This document shows, piece by piece, positions 1-10,220 of a DNA stretch of 32,317 nucleotides; position 1 is the first letter of the stretch; each line of letters starts with the position of its first letter. Below the pieces are notes generated by a model that searched no databases, was not told the DNA's origin, and was given only the letters and a program-made list of their open reading frames with translations. Origin of the DNA: Monoraphidium neglectum (taxonomy: Eukaryota > Chlorophyta > Chlorophyceae > Sphaeropleales > Selenastraceae); contig NW_014013523.1 in assembly GCF_000611645.1 (NCBI RefSeq), forward strand, positions 1 to 32,317, read 5' to 3'. The translations under genes were made by a program, and so were the position numbers.

Positions 1-46
1 GGTGGGTGGGGGGCGCGGGCGGGCGCGCGCAAAGACGACAAAATCC

Positions 47-1719
47 CTACCAGGTAGGGGCCATACCAAACCGCAGAGCCCCCCGGGCCTGCAGCTGCAC
101 CAAGGTGGGGAAACGGCGCGCCGCAGTGGCAAGGGCATCCTTCTCATCACGAGGCAGCTCGAGCGCGTGCAGGCGCGGCAGCCAGGGGGCCGCGGCCATG
201 TGCTCAACCCCCACTACCGCCGCCCGCATCATCGCCGCGCCGTCGCGAGTTGAATGGAAATCGAGCATGTCTGAGACGGCCAGGCGCCGCAGCGAATGGA
301 GCGGGGCGGCGGCTAGGGCTGCCCACGTCTTCTGAGCGGATGCCTTGCCTGCGGACACCTTGCCTGCGCAGGCGTAAGGGAATTTCAAGCGTAAGCCAGT
401 CAGCCTGGGCAGCCACGGTGCATCCGCCAGCACGCGCACCAGATCCAGCTGCGACGCGACCCCCGCCGGGCGCGCTTGGTCGGTCGGAGAAAATACGTGG
501 AGTAGCAGGACGCGCAGCGAGGGCAGCGGCACGGCGGCCAGCGCTTTGAGCCAGTGGCCCGATGCCGCCACGTCCGCATCCCCAGATACAGCAAGCTCCT
601 CCACGCCCGCCATCCACGGCGCCGCGGCGAGCGCGGCGGCGGCCTCGGACGAGCACACATCGACCTTCAGTCGCCGCAGCCGCGGCAGGCGCATCGCGGC
701 CAGGTGGGGGGCCGGGTCCTCGTCGGCGCCAGCGCTGATTCTCTCCACCACCAGGCTCTCAAGCGCCGGGAGCTCCACGCCCCGCAGCGCCCTCACGTCC
801 TCAACGGTCAGCATCTCGTCATCGTCGTCCCCAAAGGACAGCAGCAGCTGCCGCAGGCAGCGGAGCCGCCCCGCCGCCGCCGCCGCACTCAGGGCCTGCA
901 GGGCCACGCCGTAGGCTCTGCCGGTCAGGATCGACAGCACAAGCGACGTCAGGCCCGCAGGGCAGGCGGGGCTCCCTAGCACCTCTGCCGTCTCGGGCGA
1001 GACGCGCTCGGCACCTAGCTCCTGCGGGGGTTCGCGCGCGGGGGCGAATGGCGTGGGGCGGAGCATCTCAGTAGGGTCTAGCGCAAATGAAGCGCAACGC
1101 ACGCGGCTCAACCGCATGCAAGGCTGCCCGCGCGCCAAGCGAGCCGGCCCACAGTCCCGGCGTCGCACCTGCAGGTGGGGCCAAGCTCGGCTGGCCAGCG
1201 CGTCCCGCAGCGCGCGGTTGCCGTCGGTGCGCACGCTGCGCAGCAAGAGGGACCGCAGCTCTGGCAGGTGGCGCGCCGCGGCGTCGACCAGCGCGCCCAG
1301 GCCGCTGTTTTTGGCTGAGGGGGTTTCGAGATCGATCTCGAGCCGCTGCAGGCGCGGCAAGAGGTGGAGGGCCTTCGCCAGGTGAGCGATCCCAAACGAG
1401 TGGATGTCATTGTCCCTTTTGTTGTAGAGGCTGAGGAGGATCAGATTGTTGAAGCCCAGCAGCGGAAGAACGGCGCATAGATTGGATATGCAGTGTACTG
1501 TGGTGATGTGAACGCGCAGGCCGTGCGCGGCCGGCGCAAGCCGCGGCGCCGCAGTCATCAGGCCGTGCCAGTTGCTCGCGTGCGCCCCGTGGACGTAGAT
1601 CACGCGCGGCCACTCGTCTACCATTGCGCGGGCTTTGCGGCTGACCAGTCGCAGGGAACTGCGTGCGGTGGCGCTGGCGGAGCTGTCGTCGTCGTCGCCG
1701 CTGCTGCTGCTGCTGCTCG

Positions 1720-1769
<50 letters not shown>

Positions 1770-2083
1770 AGCGGGAGGCATGGCGCGACGTGCCAGAACA
1801 CATCAATTGTTTGTCGCCGCGGCTCTCGGCAGCTGTTCAGGTCGCAGCCGCCCAGCCACATCTGAGCGATCGCTTCAGCGCAAATTGCCGGCAGCTGCGG
1901 CTCCGCCGACCAGGGCCAGAGCGGCGAGCAGCACTGCATGTCTACCTCTTGCGCCTTGCCCAACTGGCCTGGCTGGACACGAGTCAGCTGCTGTTTTCGC
2001 CGTCGATCTCCCATAATGGTGACCAGCAAACTGCACGGATACGTTGGAGTGTGCCAGATCGCGGTCCTAGCAGCAAAATTCAA
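47..2083 (-). CDS. F-box/LRR-like protein with poly-Ser tract
   Basis: A long open frame of 678 codons ending in TAG. After a low-complexity N-terminus comes a Ser run with an acidic patch (about residues 107-135). An F-box-like segment follows, with the motif LRLVSRKARAMVDEWPRVIY. The C-terminal 400 residues are Leu/Ala-rich LRR-like units, for example LPRLRRLKV, LPSLRVLLL, LPRLTGLRL and LPRLHALEL. F-box/LRR proteins usually act as substrate adaptors of SCF ubiquitin ligases; that role is inferred here from architecture only. The start is uncertain. In-frame ATGs lie at 2083, 2014, 1939 and 1861, and the first 100 residues look poorly protein-like, so a downstream start or an upstream intron is possible. 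No splice site is needed within the LRR part. It resembles the array at 14-26 kb in plan, but not closely in sequence. The opposite strand also has long open frames, but they are Ala/Val or Leu runs created by the CTG repeat. Confidence 0.6.
1701..1767. repeat. (CTG)n/(CAG)n trinucleotide repeat
   Basis: A run of CTG units on the plus strand, interrupted once near 1717-1720. It is read on the minus strand as AGC serine codons inside the F-box/LRR-like gene. Such in-frame triplet tracts are prone to slippage and length variation. Confidence 0.9.
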
Positions 2084-2383
2084 AATTTGGCGGGCTTACC
2101 AGTATTGCATGTTGCGTGTTGTGGAGTCAAAGTATACCTCAACTACCTTGGAGTCGTAGTCGGCCGTCACCGTCTCACCGGGGATCCAAAGGAACAAGTG
2201 CGGCAAGCAGCAGAGTGGAGTCTTGATGGCTGGCGTCGCTTGATCCTGATGTACAGTAAGGTTTGGCCCAGGGGGGGGGGTGACCGGGGCAGGTCGCAAT
2301 TATGACAAAACTACCTGGTATTATTTTACATGATACGACGATTTTTACACATTTCATTTTTAAGGCGCTACATGGTTGTAGAG

Positions 2384-2422
2384 GTGAGGGTGGGCCCCGC
2401 TGATGTCACCACTGCGGCGTTC
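2384..2422 (+). repeat. 39-bp duplicated segment, copy 1
   Basis: This matches 2756-2794 at 36 of 39 positions by eye. Both copies can be read as VRVGPADVTTAAF. Around copy 1 the reading frame continues into sequence with no recognisable domain, so it looks like a stray partial copy of the region at 2694-2800. The rest of 2084-2680 holds no gene I can support; it should include the promoter of the minus-strand gene to the left. Confidence 0.7.
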
Positions 2423-2693
2423 TGCTCCCTCAGGGCTTGGGCAAGGCTTGAGCCGCGTGCCAACTGTGCTAACCGCGCCATGGCAGCAGGCATTGCAGGT
2501 TGTCTCAGTCGGGAAGCAGCCTTCAAGGAGCTCATGGCCGTGTGTGCCTCGCCATGCCACGCGTCCCCTTGCAGCCGTTCGACTTCGTCCTGCAGGCAAC
2601 ACGATCCGCTCCACCCCTGAATGTCCAACTCACTGGCATGCACCCCCCCCCCCTATACCAAACCAACATGTGAACCTGTGTCTCACGGCGCAG

Positions 2694-2800
2694 CCCTGGT
2701 CGGCGCGCTGGCCGCGCTGCGCTCCGCACTGCGTGCGCTGGGCTCCGACCTGGTCGTGAGGGTGGGCCCTGCTGACGTCACCACGGCGGCGTTCCGCACC
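2694..2800 (+). pseudogene. photolyase/cryptochrome-like N-domain fragment
   Basis: Following a plausible acceptor (cag at 2691-2693), the frame reads ALAALRSALRALGSDLVVRV and then GPADVTTAAF. This resembles the helix-strand segment of the photolyase/cryptochrome alpha/beta domain, where a line such as 'L..L...LR..GS.LVVR.G.P' is typical. No other photolyase exon (FAD-binding domain, or the antenna-binding N-terminus) can be recognised within 2.1-4.2 kb. I therefore read it as an isolated fragment, either a relic or one exon of a gene I cannot assemble. The frame stays open to about 3163 but soon becomes Gly/Arg-rich. The match rests on about 25 residues only and could be coincidental. Confidence 0.3.
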
Positions 2801-3163
2801 CAAAACGGGGTCGATGAAACGCTCGTGGAGACGCAGGCCCCTACAACTGCAGACGGCGCCACGATGTTGACAGTTGAGCTGCCACCTGGGCAATCGTGTG
2901 TGGTGTGTGGGCTTGCAAGGGGGTCGATTTCAACAGGTGGTCCATCGTTGACTGCTGTGACCACACTTTATTTCGGACGGCGGGGGGGGCTGTCAGTCAG
3001 AGCCGGCGGCGGGGCGTGCGGGGGGCCAATGGGGGGCGCATATAGGTTTTTGGGAGGTCCCCTTTTCGTAGCGCCGCACGCGGTGCGCTGTGCCGATGAG
3101 GTGCGTGGCGGCGACATGCTAAGGCCGCAGGTCAGCCGCCCGCCCCATGTTGGCCCGATTTAG

Positions 3164-4196
3164 GGTGAGACGTGCGTGCTCCAGCAATAGTTCACCCGGA
3201 AGGCAACCCTTTCGACCAATGTGCAATGCCAACAACTTGTACTCCACCCGCAGCAACTCAGGCGGGCCCTTGTCAAGCGACCAGCCCCAAATGAGCGCTC
3301 CCCACTCACTCACTATTAACTAGGAGGATAGAGAGCAAGCCGCGCTGGAGGTGGCGGCGGCGGCCCCAGCCGCGATCTGAGGGCGGGAGGCGAGGAAGAT
3401 GATTCGCCCCGGGCGTCGCCGGCTGGGGCCAGGGGGTGTGAGCGATGTGTCGTGGGCCGTGGAGGCGCCGTTGGGGAGGGGCGTTGCGAGCTGAAACGCA
3501 GAGTTCCTGTGTGTGCGAGTTTACAAGGACTTGGTCAATGTTTACTACATGTTTTTCCCAATGGGTGTGTGCTGATTTTATTCTGGGGCGGCGTGGAGTC
3601 AACAGCCATTGTCAACACCAGTATCATAACATTGCCAACCAACCCCAGCATCATGACTCACGAGCATGTGCTTGCCACATGCATAAACAAGCCGGCAGGT
3701 TTGCTGCCAGTGCAGTCAGTTGTCTGCACCCAAGCTCCATGGCATGTGTTTTGATTCACATCAGGGCTCTGCTTGAGTTCAGACTGCTGTCTGCGCAACA
3801 TTAAAATCGCCAGGAGCGCTGGGGGGGCTGGTCGGGTCACACCTTTCCTGCCTGGCCACGGTGCGGGGCACAAGGGATGAGTCGCAGGTGCATGCATGCA
3901 GAGTTCGATGATGGGACATTCACGCGACGCGGTGCACGCTCAAGCAATACTTTTAGATCACATTCATCATCACTGTAAACAGTTGTAGCAAGTCGCAGCC
4001 AAAGGCAGAGATCAGTACGAGCAAATGGCGACGGACGTCCTTGAGCGGAAGAGCAGTCAAATAAATTCTACCATGCAGGTTGTGATTACAATCGGCACAA
4101 TCCCTTGCACAGCACTTGGGAGCTGATCTCTGACGAGGCCTCGACATCATGACTCCCCCTTGTTCGTGATGCCGACTCCACCCATGCGACGCACAG
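3164..4196. other. no supportable gene
   Basis: Short open frames on both strands show no recognisable domain, codon pattern or splice continuity. The right end should contain the promoter and perhaps the first exon of the lipid kinase gene. I could not place an ATG for that gene. Confidence 0.5.
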
Positions 4197-7100
4197 GCTC
4201 CCTCCAAGATATCTGCCACGGTCGCTGCCCCGGCGGCGGCTGTGCGCAAGGCGCCCGCGGCGTCAAAGTCGCCCGCAGAGGTACTGCCGCTTGACCCAGC
4301 CAGCACCCGCTCCCTCGTCATCGTCATGCATGGTGAGCAGGGGCGGCGGGAGCTGCTACAACCCATCAAGTTGGTTACACCCATGCTCCAGTGCCGCACG
4401 TGTCTGCCGCCCGCACATGGGCGGCAGTCACGTGCGGCAAACTCTCAAGCGGTGGTACCACGCGGTGAGGGCGCTTGTGACTGTGATACAGGCGGACCAC
4501 ATCGGCTGGTCAGCTTTGACTGTTTGCGAATTTCCGCTTGTCTTCCGCAGCTCTTAACATTCCAAACCTCATGCACGCTGTTTCCAGGCAAGCGTGCCGA
4601 CGAGCCCGGCCTCCGAAACGCCATCCTGGGTCTGAAGGCGGAGGGGCACCAGGTCAGCGCCCCCAGAATGGCCGGCAAGAAAGCGCCTCGAAAATAAGCG
4701 GCTCGGCTCAGCAGGTTGCTTGGGCAGAAATCCAACGGCAGCCTGCCTGACGGCAGCAGGCTGCCGTCATTCAGTGGCAGGCCCATGGGCAGCTGCTGCG
4801 GAGACCCTCTGCGACGCGTCCTTGACACCACGTCCCCTTTGCGGGTTCTGCATCCTCACACACGCCTAACAAGTTGGTACCGTCACCACGTGTGTCAGCC
4901 ACCCCAAATGCACCCCTCCCACCCTCCCTCTCAGATCTCTGTGCGCTGCACCTTTGACGCCGGCGACGCCGACGCCTTTGTGGCCGAGTCGCTGCGGCTC
5001 CACAACTTCAGCGGCCGCCGCGCTCTGACCATCATGGCCGCGGGTGCGTGCGTGGGCTTGCAGGCAACCAGCAAGCGCGTCTGCCTTCTCAAGAGAATGG
5101 GACGCAGCAACCAGTGTGCCTTGTCAAATTCGCTGTGATCTGCCTGAGTTCTCCGCAATTGTTGCTCATTGCAAGCAGCTGTCAATCTCTCCTCAAAGTT
5201 GACCGCAGCGCAGGATCGCAGCAGTTCAACACCATTTACTCGATTCACACATGTCAATTCGCGTCCTATTCAAAACGCGTCAGGCGGCGACGGCACTGTC
5301 AACGAGGTGGCGTGCGCGATGCTCAAGCACGGCGCGCCCAGGGACGTGGGGCTCGCGGTGCTGCCGCTCGGCACGGCCAACGACTTCGCCTCGGCGCTCG
5401 GCATCTCCATGGTGAGGGCCTCGGCCAGGCACGATCTGACGGGGGGCTTTGCCTGCGATCAACCTAATAAAGATACCCTTGGGGCCCCCGACCGGGCGCG
5501 GCCAAGTATGCGGGCGGCGGGGCTCTCGCGCCGCAGCAGGCTGCTCATCTGTATGCAGACCTGCTCGGCAGCTGCTGCGGGCGGGGCTCTCGGCGCCCGC
5601 AACGCAAGCCGTGTTTCCTTGCCAGCAGCTAGATTTGCAAGCGCCTCGCGACTGGTGCGCTCCCCTGGCAACCTCCATACTTCGGTGCTACATACACACC
5701 GACCCCAGCTTCCAGCTTGATTGTTTACTCCCCATCATCGATCAAGGACTTATTGTCTCCTGCCGCACCTCGCCACCACCAGCACCTACACCCCTTTTTA
5801 CCCACCAACCACGCGCGCGCCCCCGCATGCAGGACCCCGCTGTTGCGCTGCGCGTGGCGCTGGACCCGTCATCCCCCCGGCTGGTTGACGTCGGCCTCGT
5901 CAACGGCCACCCCTTCCTCAATGTCGCGCTGGTGGGTGTGTCGCAACGCTGGGGTCCGTGCTTTGGCGCGGCGGCGACTTGAGGGCAAAGGGGTGACACA
6001 GCAGCTTTCATTTGCACAACCTTCGTTCCAATGTGGTGGGCTTTATGGTAGGGGGTGCTTTGCAGGGGCCGACAACCCCAGCGCCCGGGTACCGTCATGT
6101 TTGTGCCGTCAAACATAACGGCACCCGTGGTTGTGCGCATCTGCGCCTTCAGGTCGACCCTTAAGTGGCTGCGCCAGCGTGCGCAGCAGCGCGATTGTGC
6201 ACTGTGATGATCGTCATGAGGTCACATGGGGATGCCATTCATTTGCTTGTTTGATTGCGCGCCGGCCCCCTGGCGCCCTGATTTCTGCCGCAGGCCGGCG
6301 GCGTGTCTGCCGTGCCCCAAGAGGAGCTGTCCAGCCCCCTCAAGCGGGCCCTGGGGCCGCTCGGCATTGCCATACACGGTGCGCACCGCCCAGAGCCCCC
6401 TGCCCCCTCTTGCCTAAGCAGCACAGTGCCTAAGCAGCACAGTGCCGAGCGCCCTGCGAATGATTCGCAAACGAGCCAGCAATTTTCCCAGTTGCCCTTG
6501 CCATCCGCATAGCTGCTCGTGAGTTTGCCACACTTGGTTTCAACACCTGAGCATCCGGGGAAGGCTGCTGCGGTTCACTCTCAACGCTTGATGTCTCTTC
6601 CCCCAGCTCGTTACAAGCACACGTCTCACAGCGTCACGCTCAAGGCGCCCCCTCCTGGCCGCCCACGTGCATGCGCCACCCCATGCAGTCCTGAAGCGGC
6701 TGGTGTTTGAGGGCCTGCCCCCCACCAAGGGCGTCACCATCAAGTGAGACCCGCGTGCACACCGACCCGCCGCCGCTCAACCCTTTCCACGCCGCGCCCG
6801 CCGCGCGCGCCGTCGCCGCTAGCTGGGAAATCCGCCACCACCACCCACTTCTCTTCCCCTCCGCGTCTCGCTCCGCTTGACCCGACTCTTTCTGGTGGAT
6901 ATTTTCAACATATGCCGTTAAGCCTCAAACCCTAAAGCCCAGAGTTGAGCGCTGCCACGCAATCTCACGCGCCCGCCGCCATCCCCACACCACCAGGCCG
7001 CCCTCGTACCGCCCTAAACCCCCGCGCCCCTGCTAAACCCTGCGCTTTCATAGGTACCCATTGTCCCGCGACGCCCCCCTCAGTGACCTGGATGATGAGA

Positions 7101-8965
7101 CGCGCCACGCCACCATCACAGGTCGGCCACCCGTCAACCAGTCAGGAACCGCTGCTCACCTGTGCACGAGGCCCCCCGCTCGCAACCCCCTCAACCCTCC
7201 TGCCCCCCCTCCCAGACAAAAACCTCAAAACCCCAAAACTTCCGAAACAACCCAAACCTCCCACAGGCGACCTGCTGGTCCTGGCGGCCGGCCAGTCCCG
7301 TCAGATGGGGCGCGCCGTGTCCATCTGCCCTGACGCACTGCTGGATGACGGCCTCCTGGACTTCACCCTGGCCCTGGGCCACCTGCGCGAACGGGTGCGT
7401 GACCGTTGCGTCACCGTTGCACGTGTGCGTGTGCGTGCGCGTGCGCGCGTGTGCGTGTGCGTGTGCGCACGTGTGTGTGCGTGCGTGCGTTCTTGCGTGC
7501 GTGTGCGCGCGCCCGCGGGCGCGGGAGCGCGTGCGCGATTAAATTGCTGCGCATCACACCGTGTCGACGCTTTTGAAGGGGTGTGCAGCGTGAATCTGTG
7601 GGTGTTCTTGGTTGCAATTGAGGCGTCCGTGGTGCCCTTTAAGACCAAACAACGGCCGGCCTGTGCCAGCGAGTGGCGGCGAGGGCTCGCCCTTGCAGTG
7701 CCTCAGGCTCGTCTTCTCAGCCTGCTCCACCATTCTTAGGCAGCTGAACCCCAATCGAAGAGCCTAATCACCCATTCCACGGCTCCACACCCTTACTATA
7801 TTACTCACCGATGTCTGCGAGACCTCACCCACCCCTGGACCCTCCCAGGCGAGGGAGTTGGTGTCTGACGCAAGGGCGCGGGGCATCGGGCGTGCATCTG
7901 GCGGTGTGCGCCACGTCGCGGTGCCGTGGCTGGAGGTGACTGCGCCCGAGGGTGTGCTGATTCCGGTCAACCGCGACGGGGAGCCGGAGGACGCCTCGAC
8001 TAGGTGTGTACGTGTGTGGGTAGGGGGCATCATTGTTGACCAGGATTTGGGGTCTAACGTGCCGCAACTTTGGTTTTGACGAGCTCACTGGGCGGGAAGG
8101 GTGGAGTGTGGGAGGGGACAAGTCGCTGGTACAGGCCCGCCTTGTGCAGAAAAAATCATGCGAAGGGGGCCGCAGCTGCCTGCGATGCACCTGCCCCAAA
8201 GGGACGTGTGCTGTGGGACACTGGCGCCCACCAGCACTCGGGCAAGTCACTGGCTTAATTTCGGCAGGCCGCTCACAACCACCATTCATCTGGCCCAACC
8301 AACCAACCAACCTACCAACCACCCTGCCAACAAGGCAACCAATCGAACTGTCACGCTTGCTGCGTCTCACCGTGGTCCCCTCAAATCTGAACAGGCTGCT
8401 GTTCGAGATTCTCCCCAAGCGCCTGCTCGTCCACATGCCCGACGACCGCCTGCTCGTCTCCGGATCACCAGATCGCGGCGCAGAATCTGATCTGGAGTCC
8501 GAGGACGGCGAGATCACGTCTGCCGAGAAGCTGAACGGCCACGGCAAGGCCGGCGCTGCGCATCGTCACAACCACAACCACAGTCACAGCCACAGCCACA
8601 ACAAGAAGAAGCGGCCCGTCCGCGTGCGGCGCGCGGCGCTGCGGAAGCTGATGCGCATAGTGCAGCCAGAGGGGCGGGAGCTGCGGCTGCACGCAAACCT
8701 GCGGGCAGCGGCCCGGAAAGCGGCGTCGACGGGGCTGCTGCTGGGGTTAGGCTTCATCGCGGGGGTGTTCTTCAGCGGCAGGCGACGCGAGGCGGAGCAG
8801 CGGCGGCAGCAGGAGGAGGAGGAGGCGCGGCGGCGGCGGCTGGTGTCGCACGCGCCGTTCGGCGGCAAGGGCGCCCGCAGCAGCAGGCGGGGCGGCGGCG
8901 GCGGCAGCGGTGGCGGGGCGAAAGGCAGGGGCTGGAGCGCGGTGCTGCCGGGTTTGGCTGGATGA
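4197..8965 (+). CDS. DAGK/YegS-fold lipid kinase, 11 exons
   Basis: Predicted to phosphorylate a lipid hydroxyl (diacylglycerol-like or sphingoid) using ATP; the true substrate is unknown. Exons, with phases that agree at every junction: 4197-4332, 4588-4652, 4935-5043, 5284-5411, 5833-5931, 6294-6378, 6689-6743, 7054-7121, 7267-7394, 7849-8003, 8395-8965. They total 533 codons including TGA. Exons 1-2 give the first strand (SLVIVMHGKRADEPGLRNAI). Exons 3-4 give the nucleotide-binding motif AAGGDGTVNEV and the LPLGTANDFASALG motif, both diagnostic. Exon 5 has the GHPFLNVAL strand, exon 9 CPDALLDDGLLDFTLALGH, and exon 10 the LIPVNRDGEPE turn. This order is that of bacterial YegS/BmrU-type kinases. 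Exon 11 adds a tail with a His-rich stretch (about 8560-8600), basic residues, a probable membrane helix (TGLLLGLGFIAGVFFSG, 8731-8781) and a Gln/Glu/Arg then Gly-rich end. The usual Asn before the first GK is His here. The 5' end is uncertain: the first exon is open back to 4170 and lacks a clear ATG. Confidence 0.88.
6413..6444. repeat. 16-bp tandem duplication in intron 6
   Basis: Two perfect adjacent copies of a 16-nt unit (6413-6428 and 6429-6444) lie just after the donor of lipid kinase intron 6. This is a simple intronic duplication. Confidence 0.9.
7419..7490. repeat. alternating GT/GC tract in intron 9
   Basis: About 70 nt of alternating purine-pyrimidine sequence (GT, GC, AC steps), continuing less regularly to about 7540, in intron 9 of the lipid kinase gene. 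Such tracts can adopt Z-DNA. The Val/Cys/Arg-rich open frames across it are artefacts of the repeat. Confidence 0.75.
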
Positions 8966-9143
8966 CGCCCACAATGATGTCCACAGCGCACAGTTCATGC
9001 AGAACAGATCTGTTGCAGGTTGGCATTTGGGGGCGTTGATCGCCTGGCGAGGCTGTGTATTGTCACCACTGCCATAAAACAGGCACGTCTGCCTTACAAA
9101 GCTCATTCGGTCCGTGCAAGCAGCGTTCCAACGAAGCTGATTA

Positions 9144-9148
9144 TGTAA
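9144..9148 (+). promoter_or_regulatory. candidate TGTAA poly(A) signal
   Basis: A TGTAA pentamer about 180 nt after the lipid kinase stop. TGTAA is the usual polyadenylation signal of chlorophyte algae. A pentamer occurs often by chance, so only its position supports it. The rest of 8966-9411 holds no gene I can support. Confidence 0.4.
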
Positions 9149-9411
9149 GTCACCTGCAAGGGTAGCCTTTCATAACAGCGGGGCTTTGTGAAGTGCACAG
9201 GCTCAGGAGATTGTTGACAAACACGGGCAACACCAACTGACGCACATGGAAGCAATGGCAATGCCTTGCAGCGTCGGTGCGGCATCATACCTGTGCTTTG
9301 AATCCGAAAGTAACCCGTACTCAAATCTATGTCACCTTGACAAAGGCTGTTCGTTCCAACACGAGCAAGGGCGAGATCACATTCATCGGAATCATTCGTG
9401 CGTCCAACGCG

Positions 9412-10141
9412 ATGGCGAGTCTGCTTCAACCCCTGCTCGCTGCCCTAGCCTCTGAAGACGCTGAAGCCTGTAAATCCAGCTACGCTGTTGAAGCAGCCGC
9501 GCTGCTCAGCTCATCGGTGAGCCGAGATGAGCTCGTGCACGCGCTGTCGCGCCTTTGTGCGGCGGCACAGCGCTCGGGCCCCTGCCAGGGCTGGGCCCTG
9601 ATTGCCCTTGGCAAGTGCCTGCCTGTCCTGCCAGGCGGCAACGCTAGCGATGGCAAAGGTGGCGACGGCGCTGGCCGCGGCAGCAGCTGCGGCGATGTAA
9701 TGCTCAGCCAGCGAGGCACGTGCATCCAGGCAGCGCTGTCAGCGCCGGGTGGTGCCGCCAGCATCCTGCAATGCGCGCGCTCCTGCGCCCATGTGAGCAT
9801 GAGTATGACACGTGGTCACAGGGGCATTATGCATTGGCACTTGAACAGCACTGGTCTGGCTCAGCATCCCCCCTTTGGTGGTTGCAGCACTGCCCAGTGC
9901 TCATGTTCCTTTTTGTTGGTCGAGCGCAGAAAATCATGGCAGCAAGGATGCGATTGGCTGCAGCCGCCAGCAAACCCAGGCACTTGGTGTGGTGTTATCT
10001 CCTGCCCTTGCCGCCACTCGTGACAGGCCGAGGCGGACGCCCTGCGCAGCATGGCAGCCTTTGCTTCCGCCAGCGACGCGTACTGCGGGATGCTCGCCAG
10101 AGACGTGTCATCCATCAGGTTTGTGCGTGTGCGTGTGCGTT

Positions 10142-10220
<79 letters not shown>

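Noticed and set aside
1493..2305. Plus-strand Ala/Val-rich open frame opposite the first gene
   Set aside because: Its length comes from the CTG repeat and GC-rich bias. The minus frame carries regular LRR strands.
6607..6688. An extra lipid-kinase exon at 6607-6666 followed by a 22-nt intron
   Set aside because: The phases would fit, but joining 6378 directly to 6689 also fits (H-V-L-K) and aligns better with the family after the GPLGIAIH strand. A 22-nt intron is not expected in a green alga.
8281..8345. AACC-rich stretch as a telomere-like repeat
   Set aside because: It is irregular, short and in an intron just before an acceptor, so it is better read as low-complexity intron sequence.
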